NCBI GenBank assembly: GCA_023055355.1
Contig: JALJCS010000001.1
Span: 74,689,381-74,753,380, forward strand
Length of the DNA: 64,000 nt
Origin: Agelaius tricolor
Lineage: Eukaryota; Chordata; Aves; Passeriformes; Icteridae
Reading direction: 5' to 3'
Positions 36,351-49,800 of this stretch are shown one piece after another. Position numbers and translations under genes: made by a program. Position 1 is the stretch's first letter. The number at the start of each line of letters is the position of its first letter. The notes below the pieces were generated by a model. That model was not told the origin of the DNA, ran no database searches, and saw only the letters and a list, made by a program, of their open reading frames with translations.

Positions 36351-38679
36351 GGGAAAGAAATAAGTTTGTGTATCTCAGTTCAGTGTTAGAGTATTTTTAA
36401 AAAACTGTTTTGGCATAATCTTGATTGGCTGCTGTCTTGTAATGCTTTCAGAAATTAATTTGGTAGTTATTATTGAAATTAATTAGATGTTAAATGTTTT
36501 TTGCAAATCAGACTTTTTTTTTTTCCTGGGTGGAGGGTAATGATGTTTATTCTTTTGAAAGAGCACCGGTGAATTCCTTACTGCCCTTACATTTGTGCTT
36601 ACATAGTATGTTTGGGAGGGGCTCAGGCATCCTACCCTGCTCAGAGCACTACTAGGACCTAGCAAACTAAAAATGTACAGCAGTTCAGAAGCTCTGGAAT
36701 TGCTTTCCCCTCTCTTTTTGGGGGGTCTTTCAGAGGGAAGATTGTGATGTTCTGGAACATCTCTATTGCCCTCACTTTAGTGCCTGGTTGATGAATGTCA
36801 TTTCAGATCCAGCATGTGGAGCACAGTGTTACTCACACTTTACCTTTGTTGCTTTCACAAGACAAGTCTAAAATTCTTGGTTTTCATTCCCCTGTCGACT
36901 CAGGTTGGGTGTTGTGTTTCAGATCTTTGTTACAAAGCTGCTTGCCTTTCGTGCCTGGGCATTGAACCCACAGTGAACATTGTACAGCTGAAATGCAAAT
37001 GCTTTTCCAAATCATCTGGCTAGGTTGATAATTACTGCGAAAGGCAGGGAAGCGTGACGCTGAGGTGGTTATTGCTCTTTGTGCCCACATCTGAATCAGT
37101 GAACTGGCTGAGGTGTGCCTGTTACTGCCAGGGCCTGTTCCCTGGCCTGGAGGGCAGCTCACACAGTCTGGCTGCATGCACAGCATTAAACTTCCTTACC
37201 ATCTGCAGTGGGCATCAGTGCCCAAACTGGCTGCTCTGGGGTCTCTCCACTGGGCCAGATTTTGGGCTGAAGAGTTATCTGGGAGCATGATAGCTGCCCA
37301 GAGTGTAGAAACTGTGCCAGACATTGTCAGGTTCCAGTAAACGCTGTAAATGAGGTTTCTAGTAGGTGCTCTCAGGTTCCAGTGGCTGGGAATATGCCTG
37401 ATGCTGTTTAGTTTGCCTGTATAGATGCAGTGCAGGGATTCTGCACTGATCTATAACTCATTTCCCTTCTGTGCTTTTTGTTAGGTTGACTTTCTTTATC
37501 ACTGTGTTGATGGGAGAACTCTGCATTACTCCACTCCAAGATGTGGTGCTTGAGTCTCTCCTTCTTCTATATCCATCTCAGTATGTGCAATACTGCACAT
37601 ATTGCAGTGTTAATTAGGATTCACTCCTCTAGAGTTCAGCAACACATGTTACAGGAGGATTAGAGCTGGACCCTAAAAGAGTATCTGTGCCTTATGCACT
37701 CCACTAGCACTGTTTTTGGAGTAGTTTTTTATCTCTGTATTAATTGAAACAGTTTGGTAAATTATGGATCCATGGAGGGCTTTGACAAATACAACAATCT
37801 GTGTAACACCACAGAGCAGGGAAGTCACCCTCATTGCATCTGTAATATCACTTAGAGATAGTGTTTTGTTTGTGTGTGGGTTTTGTGTATTGGTTTAAGG
37901 TACTGAATTCAATACTTAATGTGGCATAAAAGCCACACCTTTTCTAACCAACATTCCCATAGCTATTGCTTTCCTTGTCATATCTTGAGCCTTATTTCTC
38001 CTCAGGCTTCCTGTCTTTGTCCATAGAAGGAATGACTCCATTCACTGCTGGCATCTTCTCCCTGTATGAGAACCTTTTAGGCCACAGCCAAGTTGTTGCT
38101 TTTTATTTTCTCATGGATGAACTAAATGGCCAGGAGTCAGCTGAGCTCTTTGCCCTTAGGTTTTTGTGTCATGTGCTCTTCAGGGCAGAAAACGTGACAG
38201 TTTTTTAGGCCTAAGCAGCCAAAGGGCACTGAAGCCACCAGGAGTGAGGAGTGGGACAGTGGTGCAAAGACATGGGCAGCTTTCTCCACCATGTACCTAC
38301 CAGGCAGGGCTTTTCTTCCCTCCTGTCTCTCAGGACTGGGCATTGCTTTTAGTGGACAAGGATTCCTGCTGTCAGAAAAGTGTCTGCAGCAGTGACCTTC
38401 CCAGTATTTCATTAGCTGATGAGTCAGACAAATGAATTCTGGCAATGAACTTTAACTCGATTAAGCAGTGGATTTTTAATAACAGAATTAGAAGACTAGC
38501 AACAATGCTTAAGGATTCACTGGGCACATAACAGGCTTTTGATAGGTCATATGTAAAGCTCCTTGCTAATACATGGTTTTCCACTTCCACAGTTAATGTT
38601 TCACAGCACTTCACTGCTGCTTTGCTGCTTCTGTCTCACCTGTAAAGAAATGAACCCAGGCAATACATTTTCATTGCAG

Positions 38680-38887
38680 GTTTCCAAGAAGTACAGCGAG
38701 ATCGAGGAGCTCTACCAGAGACTGGCAGCACGGTATCCACAGGTCTCTCTGCCACTCCTGCCTAGAAAAGTTCTCTTTGTGGGGGAATCTGACATCTCTG
38801 AGCGAAGAGCTATGTTCAATGACATCATGAAATTCATCTCCAAAGATGAGGATCTAGCAACGAGTCCTGAGTTACTGGAATTTTTAG
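38680..38887 (+). CDS. HS1BP3: HS1BP3 coding exon 3 (C-terminal half of PX domain)
   Basis: The acceptor TTCATTGCAG precedes 38680. Residues 71-139 include VSKKYSEIEELYQRLAARYP, the PX helix segment with the basic KKYSE motif in place of the usual RRYSEF. Next come PLLPRKVLFVGESDISERR and the helix region FNDIMKFISKDEDLATSPE followed by LLEFL. The exon ends G|GTAACT with one base of a Gly codon. The proline/basic PLLPRK loop corresponds to the membrane-contact loop of PX domains. Recalled human sequence in this part differs by few residues. Confidence 0.97.
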
Positions 38888-40808
38888 GTAACTAAAAGAT
38901 GTGAGTGTCCCCTCTCCCAGGAATGTGCTTTATGGAAGTGTTAAGTTCTTGACTTGGGCAGCCAAAAACTAGAGAGTGCCAGAATAAAAGCTGTCCCTGA
39001 AAATATCCTCATGTGCATTTACAGTGCTGCACAGTCATGTTTGCTAGTGTTTCTCCCTCCTCTAAATGGACACCTGCCTCATTTAGAGGTGTTGATAGGT
39101 ACCTTCAAAACAAGCATTGTGCTAGCCTGTCCCTGATTTCCTGCTGTACTTCAGAGCATGTAAGTTTAGAAGGCTTAATAGTCATATGTTGTCAGTGGGG
39201 AGATGGACCCTAAAGGGACAGTTCAGGGTCTCTCTTCCATGTTTTGTCTGGTTTTCCTGCAAATTATTTACTCTGGGAAAGATTTAAATGGAAGACAGAT
39301 TCTTTGTTAGTTAAACACATTCTATGGCTAGCTTTTTCTTCTTTTTAGTTTGCTTTAATATTTTTTCTTAGTTTTCCTTAGATTTATGTCCAGCTCTTGT
39401 TGTCTTGTCTAGTGATTCTTACAGTTCTTTTCTGCTGTCTCTTGGGCATAGCAGGGAGTTACTGAATGGGTGGAACATATGAGTTCTCTGCTTTTAATTC
39501 ACCTGAGGGCTGCTGAACAGGGAGTACTCCAGCCTGGTGCTGTGCAGGATTCTTAGTGGAGGGTTACTTTTAAGTGAAGTTGCAAGAAGCTAACAAGTGT
39601 AAACAGCCCATTTTGCAGAAGTGTCAGGTGTGGCCAGATTAGTTCTGTGAACTGGGAGCTTCCTAAAGTCAAAGGGGGCAAAGCTGCTTAATGCATGGCA
39701 AAATCCAGGTGGTAAGGTTTTTGTTTGGGCTTTTTTTTTCCCTGAGCAGTATTCTCTTGGAAGCAGATCCCTTGCACAGAGTATTCAGAATTTATGTTGA
39801 TTGATCTTTGCTTGCTGGTTAACCTAACCATGGTGCACATCTGTAGGTAAACTAGGCTGGACTTCATTCTGTGGGCAGGTTGGGTGCAAGTAATGTGAAA
39901 TCAGAATTTGCATTAGAATAATGTCAGTCTTACCCTGATTTGGCAGATGCAGACATGAAAAGCTGGGTGAGATGAGTCTCCCATGCCATGTTCCTTCAAT
40001 AGTCAAAATGGTGTAGCCATGAATTTTATTCATCACAGTTTTCAGTAGCCTTTTTTTTACCTGGGCTCATGATTTCAAATTGCTTCCCTGGACATTCAGA
40101 AACTCCCCAACAAAGAACCTCATTTTCTCCTCAGCAGAATTTTCTCCTCATTCTGCTGCTCTTTGCATGAACAAGTGTGGTGAGAAGACTTAGTTTTATT
40201 TTTCAGTTGGCTGAATTTGCTGAGCTGGATGCATCTTGCATACTGAAGGGTGTTAGAACTTCAGGCTTCATTTTTCAGTGTAAACTGAAGAGCTGCTGTA
40301 GAAACATGCTGTCCAATGCTCTAATTTTAACCCAAGTTAATTAAACTGTATCAAAAAGAGGATTTTATCTCTACTAGCTATGTGAAAGTTAGCTACCTAC
40401 ATCTATGCAGAGTATTTACAGTGTCTCTGTAGCCAGTAGAAGAGAAATAAGCACTTCAGAGAGAAACTCACATGACTTCATTTGGATGGGATGAATCACC
40501 ACGTGGAAATTCTATTGTTTCTGTTGACTGTAGAAGGAACATAAATAACAGATTTGACATGTGCTGCTGTGTCTCAGATAAAGTTCATTTCCTCTATCTT
40601 TCTCTACTTAACTACTTTGAATCAGTAAACAGATCAGACACAGGATGACACATAAAGGGAGCAGTGGGAGTGTTTTGAAAGAGTTTCACAAAAGCTGATC
40701 ATGTCCTTCATTCCTTAAACAAAACTCTCAGCAACAAGTGCAAGGTATTAAAAAACTGTATTTTTTATCTTGTATACTCAGTTTTGCCTCCATTATCGTG
40801 TTTTGCAG
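38888..40808 (+). other. HS1BP3: HS1BP3 intron 3
   Basis: A 1921-bp GT-AG intron of unremarkable sequence, with no repeats recognised. Confidence 0.9.
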
Positions 40809-41028
40809 GAACAAAATCTTCCAGTGCCATTGACTTCAAGGGTAAAAACATACCTGATGACAGGGAGAAAGAAGATGAAGAAAATGAGGCATTGGATTTT
40901 TTCCAAGAGGAGAAGACACCTGACTTAATCTCACAGCTTTTATCAGTGGAAGATGTCAAAAAAGGGGAGAAAAAAGAAGGGGGAGATGAGGAAGAAGAAG
41001 AAATTTTAGACCCTCTTGGTATAATCAG
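40809..41028 (+). CDS. HS1BP3: HS1BP3 coding exon 4 (acidic linker)
   Basis: The acceptor GTTTTGCAG precedes 40809. The first two bases complete Gly140. Residues 141-212 form a charged, probably disordered linker: TKSSSAIDFKG, EDEENEALDFFQEEK, a Lys/Glu-rich stretch, and EEEEEILDPLGIIR, then two bases before the donor GTATGG at 41029. The ALDFFQEE and LDPLGI.R motifs match the human linker as I recall it (AFDFFEEQ, ALDPLGIMR). The human protein continues with a Pro/Lys-rich C-terminal half that is not found downstream here. Confidence 0.93.
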
Positions 41029-43620
41029 GTATGGCTAAAATCCTGTAAATTAGGTATTTAGACTTCAGCCTTTCTGAATAAGGCTGTTGTATGTCACTGT
41101 CCCCACACTGCTAAATTTCACAGGGGAGGAGGGGCCTCTACACTTCATGAATGAGGTGCTTTGATAGAGGGAAGAGACTTGGTAGTGCCTTTTCAGTGCA
41201 TCCCTCAGGACATTGAAGTGACAGGGACATGATGAGTGCCTTGGTAGCAGTCCCAGCTACAGAAGGTATTTTGCTGGGCACTGCAGGGTTCCACCACAGA
41301 GCATCAGCCCTCCAGCATCCAGTGGATGTGCCTTCTGGAGTACACAGGACACTCTGATTACAGTGTCTGGAACTGCTTTTGAGCTCACTTGTGCCTTTTC
41401 TTTCCTTTTTCCTTTGTCTGAAGGTGTCAGATGCTAAATGCCACTAAGGCATATGCAGTAACAGCTTGAGAAACAGTAATTGGGTCAAAGCTTCCTGATA
41501 CTGGTATCTGTGTGTCCAGTAATTTTCAGCTAGTTACTTTCTTTCCTTCAAGATGGAATTTCTCACTGAATTCCAAACTGATTTCTACTAAACTCTGGAA
41601 GCAAATTAAGCTTTTCTGTGCTCGGATCATGAGTATCAACTACTTTTTAGGGTGTCTCAGGCTTTAGATGTCCAAGTGGAGAAGGTGTAGCTGTTCTTGA
41701 TCTTCAGTAAGCACTGACTGACCCAAGTGGATGGTTCCAGCCACCCAGAGTCCCAGCCACCACTGAGTGTTGTCTTGGATCTAGACTGTGCTTTCAAAAT
41801 GCTTCTGCATAGCAATAGGAAGTAACTGAGAGTAACAAGCCAGACCCCTCTCTTGGTGTTTCCCAGTGGCATTAAATCATTTCTGGGGGATCATTCACTC
41901 TAGGTCTAAGCTGGAGTCTCCTACACTAAGTTTGGTCAAATAAGATGAATAATACTGGAAGCACCATTTGGACTTTCCTCCTGCTATTATAATCATGTAA
42001 TTGTGGATGCCCAGATATTGTCCTTTTTACTTGAAGTATTTAATCCTTTAAATCAGAAAAGATTCACCAGAAAAACATTAACTATTACTCTTTTGATAAA
42101 ATGTGCTGAATTACTCAGCATCAAAATTATTCTTTTGTTTAAGGAGAGTTAAAAAATTCAAGTAACTATTTACAACAAGAAGTTAGATAAAGCAATACTT
42201 CCCACAAAATGGTCCTTAGTTTGTATTTTTACAAAAGCAGCTGTCCTTTTTTGGATAGGAAAATGATCTATTGGGTTAACAAATGCAATGTTATATTTTC
42301 CAACTTATAACAAATAGAAGCTGTAAAAAGCTTGCTGTGCCAAAACAAGCAAGAAGTTTGCTTTTCTGCTCTGCACAGCTTGACATAGCATTTGAAAATC
42401 TTGATTATTTTGGTCTTCTAATGCACTGAAGGATGACAAGACCTGGTATTTAATCCTCATTTAGTTTATTGCTTCCATTCCTTCCAAGTACAGAATTGTT
42501 ACTGAATCAAAATAGCTTCATTTATATAAGAAGTGTGGTCTTCACTGGGACAGAGCTGCAGCTCTGCAGCAGCAGTTATGCAGTCAGATGTTTTTCACTC
42601 TAAAGCAGTGGCTGGCTATCTATAAAAGACATCTCCATATCTGTTTATTACTGTTTCTGTGATTCTCACATGTGCAGTGTTGGGGCAGAAACATGAAAGT
42701 GGAAACAAGAATTCTGAGGTGGATTTTTCATTGTCGCTGTTCTCCTGCAACTCATCCTGCTTCCATGGAAGTTATTTTCAGCTCACATCAATGGAGATCA
42801 GATTGTACATCAGCACTGTATCCCAGCTCTGTGCCTTCTAGTAAGAGGTGTCTAGGTGAGAGGCCAAAGGCAGGAGCTTAGTAGTCAGTGGATAGGCAGT
42901 TCTCAGGGGACATCTTAGGGTCTTCTGTGCCTGTTAAAATGTTTGGTGCTTGCATGCTTTGAAGAGGGTGCTGAAGCCCCATAGCTTTAGTGCTTCACAT
43001 GTGCTTGAAATTACTTTGGCATGGGAATGAATAAACAGGAGGTGAAGCAGATAGATAAATGTGTTTAGTAGTAAATTGTCCCCTAGTGCCTAGTAAATTC
43101 AGGTTTAAAAGGAAAAAAAAAAAATCCATGCTCCTTTCCCCTCTGAAAAACCTTTGGAAAGCAGTACAGTCAGCACTGAAACAAGCCAGTCCATTTTGTG
43201 AAGTAGTGGTGTCCAGAGTGCTTTGAGCAGCAGAGCTCCAACCTAAATTGAATCATGTGTTTGGCATAATCTTACAGGTTTTTTGCTTTCTGGATGAGGA
43301 TGAAACTGCTCCAGTAGCACAGGCCTCCATATGCTGTCAGCATGCTTCATTTGGTAACAACTTCTCCTGGGCCAGAAGGCTGTGAGTTGGATTTGGCCCA
43401 GCACTGCTGCTGTGCTGCTGAACCACCCAGTATCCAGTTAAATATCAGGCCTTAGGGGTAAAATGCTAAGCTAGGGGCTTTTTTTTCTGGTTTTGTATTG
43501 CTGGTGTCCATCCAGGTGGAAGCTCATAATGGGCTGGTTCCTTTTGCCTGGAAGAGACATCCCAGTGGTGCTGATTGTCTGCCTCACTTTCAGGGCTGTG
43601 TCTGAGCTGCTCTTTGATGT

Positions 43621-43720
43621 CAGTTCAGCTCCTCATCTTTTGTGGGTATTAATGATGATCTACAAACTTGCCAGTTCAGCTTCTCATCTTTTGTGGGTAT
43701 TAATGATGATCTACAAACTT
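43621..43720. repeat. 51-bp tandem duplication
   Basis: A 49-bp block (43621-43669), starting CAGTTCAGCTCCTCATC, recurs at 43672-43720 with a single C-to-T change. The low divergence suggests a recent local duplication. Confidence 0.95.
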
Positions 43721-46695
43721 CATGTTTCTCTGTTGTATAGTTCTTATGCCTCAAAGCTTTCTCTCTGTGTTAGCAGAATGATTCTGGGATTCTTACTCTT
43801 AACAGGATTCTTACTCTTAACGGCATTTTGCTCCTCTTAACAAGAGGAGGGCTTGGGGTTTTGCTCTTTTTTCCAAACCAGGAACATGTCAAAAACAATA
43901 GATATTTCTGATTAAGTTTTCATCTTTTAACAAGCCTCCTCCTTTATATTTTTTTACCCCAGAAGCCAGGTTCTTCCTAGAATAAAAGGTGCTAAATATT
44001 AACTTATATTTGTGGGATGCAGTGTTGAAATTCATTGAAATATGTTCTCTTCACCTTCTGCCTTTCTTGATAGTTTGGAGTACTGGTATTCCAGTGTATT
44101 GTCACCAATTACTCTGCAGGTTTTCCTGGACATTTGTAGAAATCTTTTCAGCTTTGGACAGAATATACAGGTCCTGTAGGAAAAATAACTCCTAATGCAG
44201 AGTAAGACTATTCTTTGATATCAGCTGTGCATAAGGGAATGAATTATAGTATACTCAAGTTTGTAGCAGTGGCACACTTATAGCTCTATTTCACTCTTCT
44301 TAGTACTTTAAGTATACAGTGACTTGTAAGTCATTGTAAATCTCTCATAGCATTTTTTAAAGGTGCATCTCTTGGGTTTGGGGTTTTGTTTCCTTTTTTT
44401 TCTCTTGAGTCAAAATCACTATAATATTCCTTTGTTAAAATGTTTTATTTCCCTGATAAGTAGGAAACATAATTAACTCCCCATTGTAGGGACAATATTA
44501 GGTATATTGACTTAGCTTTGTCACCACTCTTTCTCACTCTTCTTTAAATCCATAGAGCTCACCATTTGCAGATACGTATTTTTAAATCCTTAGTAGGCCA
44601 CCATGGTGCTTTGGTATTGGAGTTTTTAAAGGCGTAGTATTTTTTAAAAATGTTTTGAAGGATTTTCCTCATAAATTGCAAAATAATATCATGTGGCTAG
44701 TCTCAGTTGCAGGGAGTTCTCCAACTGACATGCCTTTAGGAATGAAAGAAACAAGAGCAGCCTGAAAGAGGCTAATACATCTGAAGGACAAGGCTTGGAA
44801 GAGAAGCACAAGTTGGATGAGCTATTCACCTGAACTTGATATTACTGTTGAAAATTCTGCAATGGAAGAAAGGTGTGATTTGCCAGTGGTTTGAAGGGAG
44901 GTTGGCAGGGAGCGAGGGGAGCTGTGTGCAGCAGGGATCCAGAGCAGCATCAGTGCTCATCCAGGGCTGACTGGGCAGTGTCTGGCTGTGGCTGTACCAT
45001 GACATTCTCTGTCCTCTCAGTGAGGTTGGCTGTGTCCAGAATGCAAGTGCCTGCTGGCCTGGGCTCCCTCCTGGGCTGTGATTGGGATGGTTTGGGAGAA
45101 GGCAGGTTGTCCCAAGCCAGGGTGTACCCAGGGGCTGTTCTAACAGCTTGAATTGTTGAACTGAGCTCCTGTGCTCAGACCCAGGCTGTGAAGAAATTAT
45201 TCAAAAAACTATTATGGCCCCTGTTCTTCTACCCACAGAGCTTTCTGCCTGCTGCCATCTTTACTCCACTCTGCCCTCAAGTTACCTTAGGGCTTGACTT
45301 TCTGTAGACAGGTCAGGCATCCAGTTTGGATGCTTAATTCAAGCAAGATGAAGTTCACATTTCCAGGTATTCTTCTTAAAGCTAGTTAAAAACACATCAC
45401 AGCAACTGAATTGGGTTTTGTCTTCTTCCTCTGTGGGTGAAATACAGAGTTCCACTGTTTATATTTTGAAACCAAGAGCTTTAGCATCCCTCTCCTCCCA
45501 CTTTGTAGTCACAACAACTGAATTTAGTACTTGTATTCAGTTCATTCCAAAAAACCTCAGACAGCAGCTGATTAAAATGACTGTGAACCAGTTCCTCTGA
45601 ACAAAGCAGCAGCAATTCTGCAAAAGGAGTGTGGCTGCCGTGGGTTAAAACATGCAGCAGCCCTTTCAGTGCATGCATTTCTTCAGCTGCAGTTACCTTC
45701 TGAGGTAATATTTGTTCACCACTTTGGGAGAACCCACCTTTTCCTGAGCTTTTTTTCCTGTCTTCATCAGCTCTCTGCAGCCCTTGTAGGAGCCTCTCCT
45801 CCACACAGGGTTCCTCCCTTCCGTCCTTTTTCCTTTGCCTCCCTAAATCTTTCAGTGACAGCATGTATTTCCCCAGGCATAGGTTTTTCCTGGCAAACTG
45901 CACAGAGGTGAGTATTCCCTAGGCAAGAGTTCTTCTGTCTCATCATGGCTCCTGGAGAGTTTCTATCTTGATTCTGTGCCTTTACTATTGTTTCAGAGGA
46001 TTTCCTTATGACTTCTCCTCATCCAAATTTGTGCCTCTCCTGAGGAATACAGACACGTGGGTAGGTGGAAGCTTTGCATCTGGTGTGTTTAAATACAGAC
46101 ACAGCTGAGTCCTGACAATAGTTAGGAAGGGATGGGGCTGGTGAGGGCTGACCTTTTGGGTGTCTTCTGCCAGGGGTTTTTTAAGTCTTTTTGTAGCTGG
46201 TTATTGCTGGGGTCAAGCTCAAGCACCTCTAGTGCTAGAGGTTTGCTGTTGCTGGGTTTAGTTGGTAAGGAGATTATTAAGGCTTTCGGTGCTTTTGCTG
46301 GCTGCAGATGAAGTAGGTGATGGCTTGGAGCAGCAGATTGGCAGGGAATGAGCAGCCAGGAGCCAGCCCTGGCCTTGCCAGAGCCTGTAGAGCCAGGCAG
46401 GCTGCAGGAGGAGGGTAGGTTGGCACACAAGCCAGCAGTTGTTTCTGGGTTGCATCCTACACCTTTGTGTTTCCCAGCCCCTTAGTGGCAGTCAGGCTAG
46501 AGCTTGACTCCTGAGTTGTTGATCCCAGTGCTCCCTTTCCTTTCCTCTTCCCTGTTGTGGCAGAAGAGCTGAGAACAGCCTCAGCCTTCTGTCTTTGGGG
46601 AAGAAATAAGTGGCATCATTTGATCTTGCTTCCTCTGCCAGAAACCTTGGGCAGCTGAGAGTGGCTGATGGAGAGGCAGAAATCAGCTTAAGGGG

Positions 46696-46781
46696 AATCC
46701 TGCATTCGGGAGGATTCACCTATTACAGCTCTGGGCACAATCCTGCATTCAGCAGGATTCACCTATTACAGCTCTGGGCAC
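46696..46781. repeat. 43-bp tandem duplication next to the palindrome
   Basis: Copies at 46696-46738 and 46739-46781, starting AATCCTGCATTC, are back to back and differ at two positions. The second copy forms part of the left arm of the inverted repeat. Confidence 0.95.
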
Positions 46782-46838
46782 TCCATCAATAAAACCAAGT
46801 GGTTTTATTGATGGAGTGCCCAGAGCTGTAATAGGTGA
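46759..46838. repeat. Perfect 39-bp inverted repeat with 2-bp centre
   Basis: Bases 46759-46797 are the exact reverse complement of 46800-46838. Only AG (46798-46799) separates them. The arms include TCACCTATTACAGCTCTGGG on the left and its complement on the right. Such a cruciform could arise by replication template switching, or be an artefact of fold-back sequencing or assembly. Confidence 0.97.
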
Positions 46839-49800
46839 GGGCAGTGTACTTGCTCATGGATTTTCCCCTCCAAGGAAGAAAATTTCTGCAGGCTGGAGTG
46901 GTGTTGCAGCGCAGCTGCTGTCTGCTGGACAGATGGTCTGGAGCAAACTTGTCAAAATGTGCATTCAGCTGCTGTGCCTTCTGGTCCTTGGCTGGCAGGA
47001 TTGTATTGCTGCCACTCCTCAGGCATCCTGCTCCTCAGCCACTCACAAATTCACAGCTGCCTTTTGGTCCAGCCAGGTACGTGTTTGCTTCCCCTCTGAA
47101 TCCTGTAGGATTTATACACAGCATAAAAACAACTTGTCTGTTTGTCCTGGTCAGCTAAAAGAGAGTGAAGGTGTCAAAACATCAAAGAGTCAAGATACAG
47201 GTTATTTTTTTCTTTAACAAAATTCAGATAGTCAAAACAATGAATGGCAAAATAGAGCTTTGTTTTCCTAGCAGTGTGTGTATCTGTGCTCACAGCTGTG
47301 AGGCCTTCAGAGATTTAAACAGGCAAATCTCTATTTTCTGTCAGTTGTTGAGTCACAAGCTTAGGTTGCAAGGCATGCTTGACCATCACTTTGCCAAGTG
47401 ACACAAGTATTTGTCACAATTCCAATCCAGCTGCTGTCAGATTGGCAACTCACAGCATCCCAGTAAACAACCCTCTTGGTCTTCTACTGACAGATGAAAT
47501 TTTTCTGAAAACCAAAGATAATAGTCTGGTATAGTGTTCTTTTCCATCAAAGAGAGAAGGAGAAAAGGGAGCAAAAATTCTGTATTACCTAACCAGTTAG
47601 AGGATAAGCCTGCCTCACTTTTCAGAAATTGTCTGGTCTCAGCCTTTTTTAGGGGCAACCTTGTAGCCTCTCCTTGGACTGTTTTAACTGAGTGTCTAGG
47701 GAGTAAAGCAGGTTGGCAGGAATGCTCTCCTTGCAGGAATTCTGTCCCTTCAGTTTATCTCCTGAATATTTTTGGTTTTATAGGTGCTTTGTGAGTGGTA
47801 TTTCCTATGCAGAGGGCTTTCCTTTCTTTTCTGCCACCAATCCCATCTCCTGAGAACAGCTTCCCATGTGTTTCCTTACTGAAAATCTTGCTGTGCCCCC
47901 ACAAATGGGAGGTTGAGGGAGATCGAAAGAAAACAATGGAAAATGAAACCATGTTTAACTGCTGGATCTCACAGACTCATCCATATTCATTCTCTTTAAA
48001 GTCTTCTGAGTGGCAGAAACCTGTTCTTTTGAGATAACTCTACAAAGGTTTGTGTGGCTCTGAGTAGTGGAACTGAGACCCCTTCCTAGCTGTACTTCCC
48101 AGCCAGGAAAATCAAGTTGGATATGTGAAAGACTTGGCCCTCTTTTCTCATGGCTTTCTTTGGGAGGGCAGACTGAATGGAATTATGCTCAGGAAAACTG
48201 AGATTTTTGGGTACTCCTGGACTTGTAGTTGACATATCCATAAGCACTCCTTCAGGAGAGTGTATTGCACAGGTGGTTGCTGCTATGTCTGCACCTGGCA
48301 ATCAGAAAGAACTGTACCTTGGGATCAGAGCTAGGGCACTCACACTGTCAGAGAGGTTGGGAGTGGATACACAAGTCACAGCTCTAAAGTTGGCTGCTCT
48401 GTGTTTTCTTTTCTTTTGGAAATAGTCATTTCCCTGGCCTAAGGAAAAGTTGTGTGAGTTCTCCCCGTGCCAGCATTGTCCTTATCTGCATTCATATTTC
48501 CCTGTCTAGTGTTGGATTTTTGGTCCCATGAGATTGTGCAGTCATTATTTCCCCAGGTTTTTAAGCAGTTGCCTGGCTTAAAGTTCAGTGATGAGTTTTT
48601 GTCATGACAGGCTTGAGTGATTCCAGTACATCCACAGCTGGAACATGAGAATCCTCTGGGAAAGAGTTTAAGTAATTATTTTAATGTGCTTCATTTTCTT
48701 TCTGATTAGAACACTGAATATACTTTAATGGGTTTTATAAATAGTTAATTTGTGTTTATGCCATCATCCTAAGCCCAAAGGGCTGAAAATAGCTCTCTAG
48801 TCTGTGTAGTGTTACAGCTGTGTACCATCCAGTGGTGCTTCCAAGCAGAACACAAATGTGACTTCACCTGGGGTAAAATGCAGCAAGGACTTAATTGCTT
48901 CATGCAACACTGCATTGCAGCACTATAAATGAAGAACACTTAATTCAACTGGAAATGCAGAGAGAATTGCACCCATGTAAATGCAAATACCCAGCTTGGA
49001 ATTTGACCAGATTATCAAAGTATATTGTCTCCTTTTGATAAAGATTTCACAGGATTTTTAACAGACCTGGTTCATTGTTTACAGTGTACTAAAGGAATAA
49101 AAGTTAACATGCATTTTTCTGTATACAGAAGAACTGTAGAGCCAAGTAATATCAGGGAACTGGAATGAAATGCCACTGCCACTAGCTGGTACCAGCTTTC
49201 AAATAATTCCCATACTCCTCTGAGTGAACTCCTGGCTTTTGGTTTCCCCCTCCTGTTTGGCAGGACGTGCAGGCATTTGTAGCAGAGCTAGGCAGCACTG
49301 AAGGTGTGCAGGAGCTGCTGTGAGCATATCCAGCAAGTCCTTACTTAACTGAGAAAGAGAGGAGTAGAAGGCAGGAGATCCTTTAGAGAGGCCACAGCAT
49401 AAATTTATGACTGCACAGAATCAGAAGTGTCTTTTTTTTTTTTTTTTACTTCTCCTTTGGAAGAGGATTGAACATGATGTAATTGGGCAGATTTAAACAT
49501 GTTTTGTTTCACGGACTTTACAATAATAGGATGACTCAAGTCCCTAATTAGAATAAAAAAGCATTACCTCATCGATGAGCCTGCTCCTTTCACCAAGGCA
49601 GGGGAAATCTTTAATCAACAGATGCAGGGAACTGCTCATAGATGAGACAGACTGCTAATGAGGGATGGATTCAGAGCTGCCCTACTGCTTTACTGTGCAC
49701 TGAAGAAGCTGTCTGTGGGGTGAATGTGGGCTCAGTTTAAGTAGAGATGGGAGACTTGTTTTTCCTTTCATCTGATGCTGTCAGGTTCCTAATTCAGCAG

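Larger units (their letters stand above)
29289..38679 (+). other. HS1BP3: HS1BP3 intron 2
   Basis: A 9391-bp GT-AG intron. It holds an antisense CR1 (32474-32775), a sense CR1 (about 35100-35620), a short-unit minisatellite (35835-36070), a T17 run (33547-33563), and a candidate conserved AT-rich element at about 36225-36350. No further exon is supported. Confidence 0.85.

Noticed and set aside
44738..44835. A possible small exon reading NRSSLKEANTSEGQGLEEKH-like text
   Set aside because: It is short, does not resemble the HS1BP3 C-terminal half, and has no convincing splice acceptor in the right phase.
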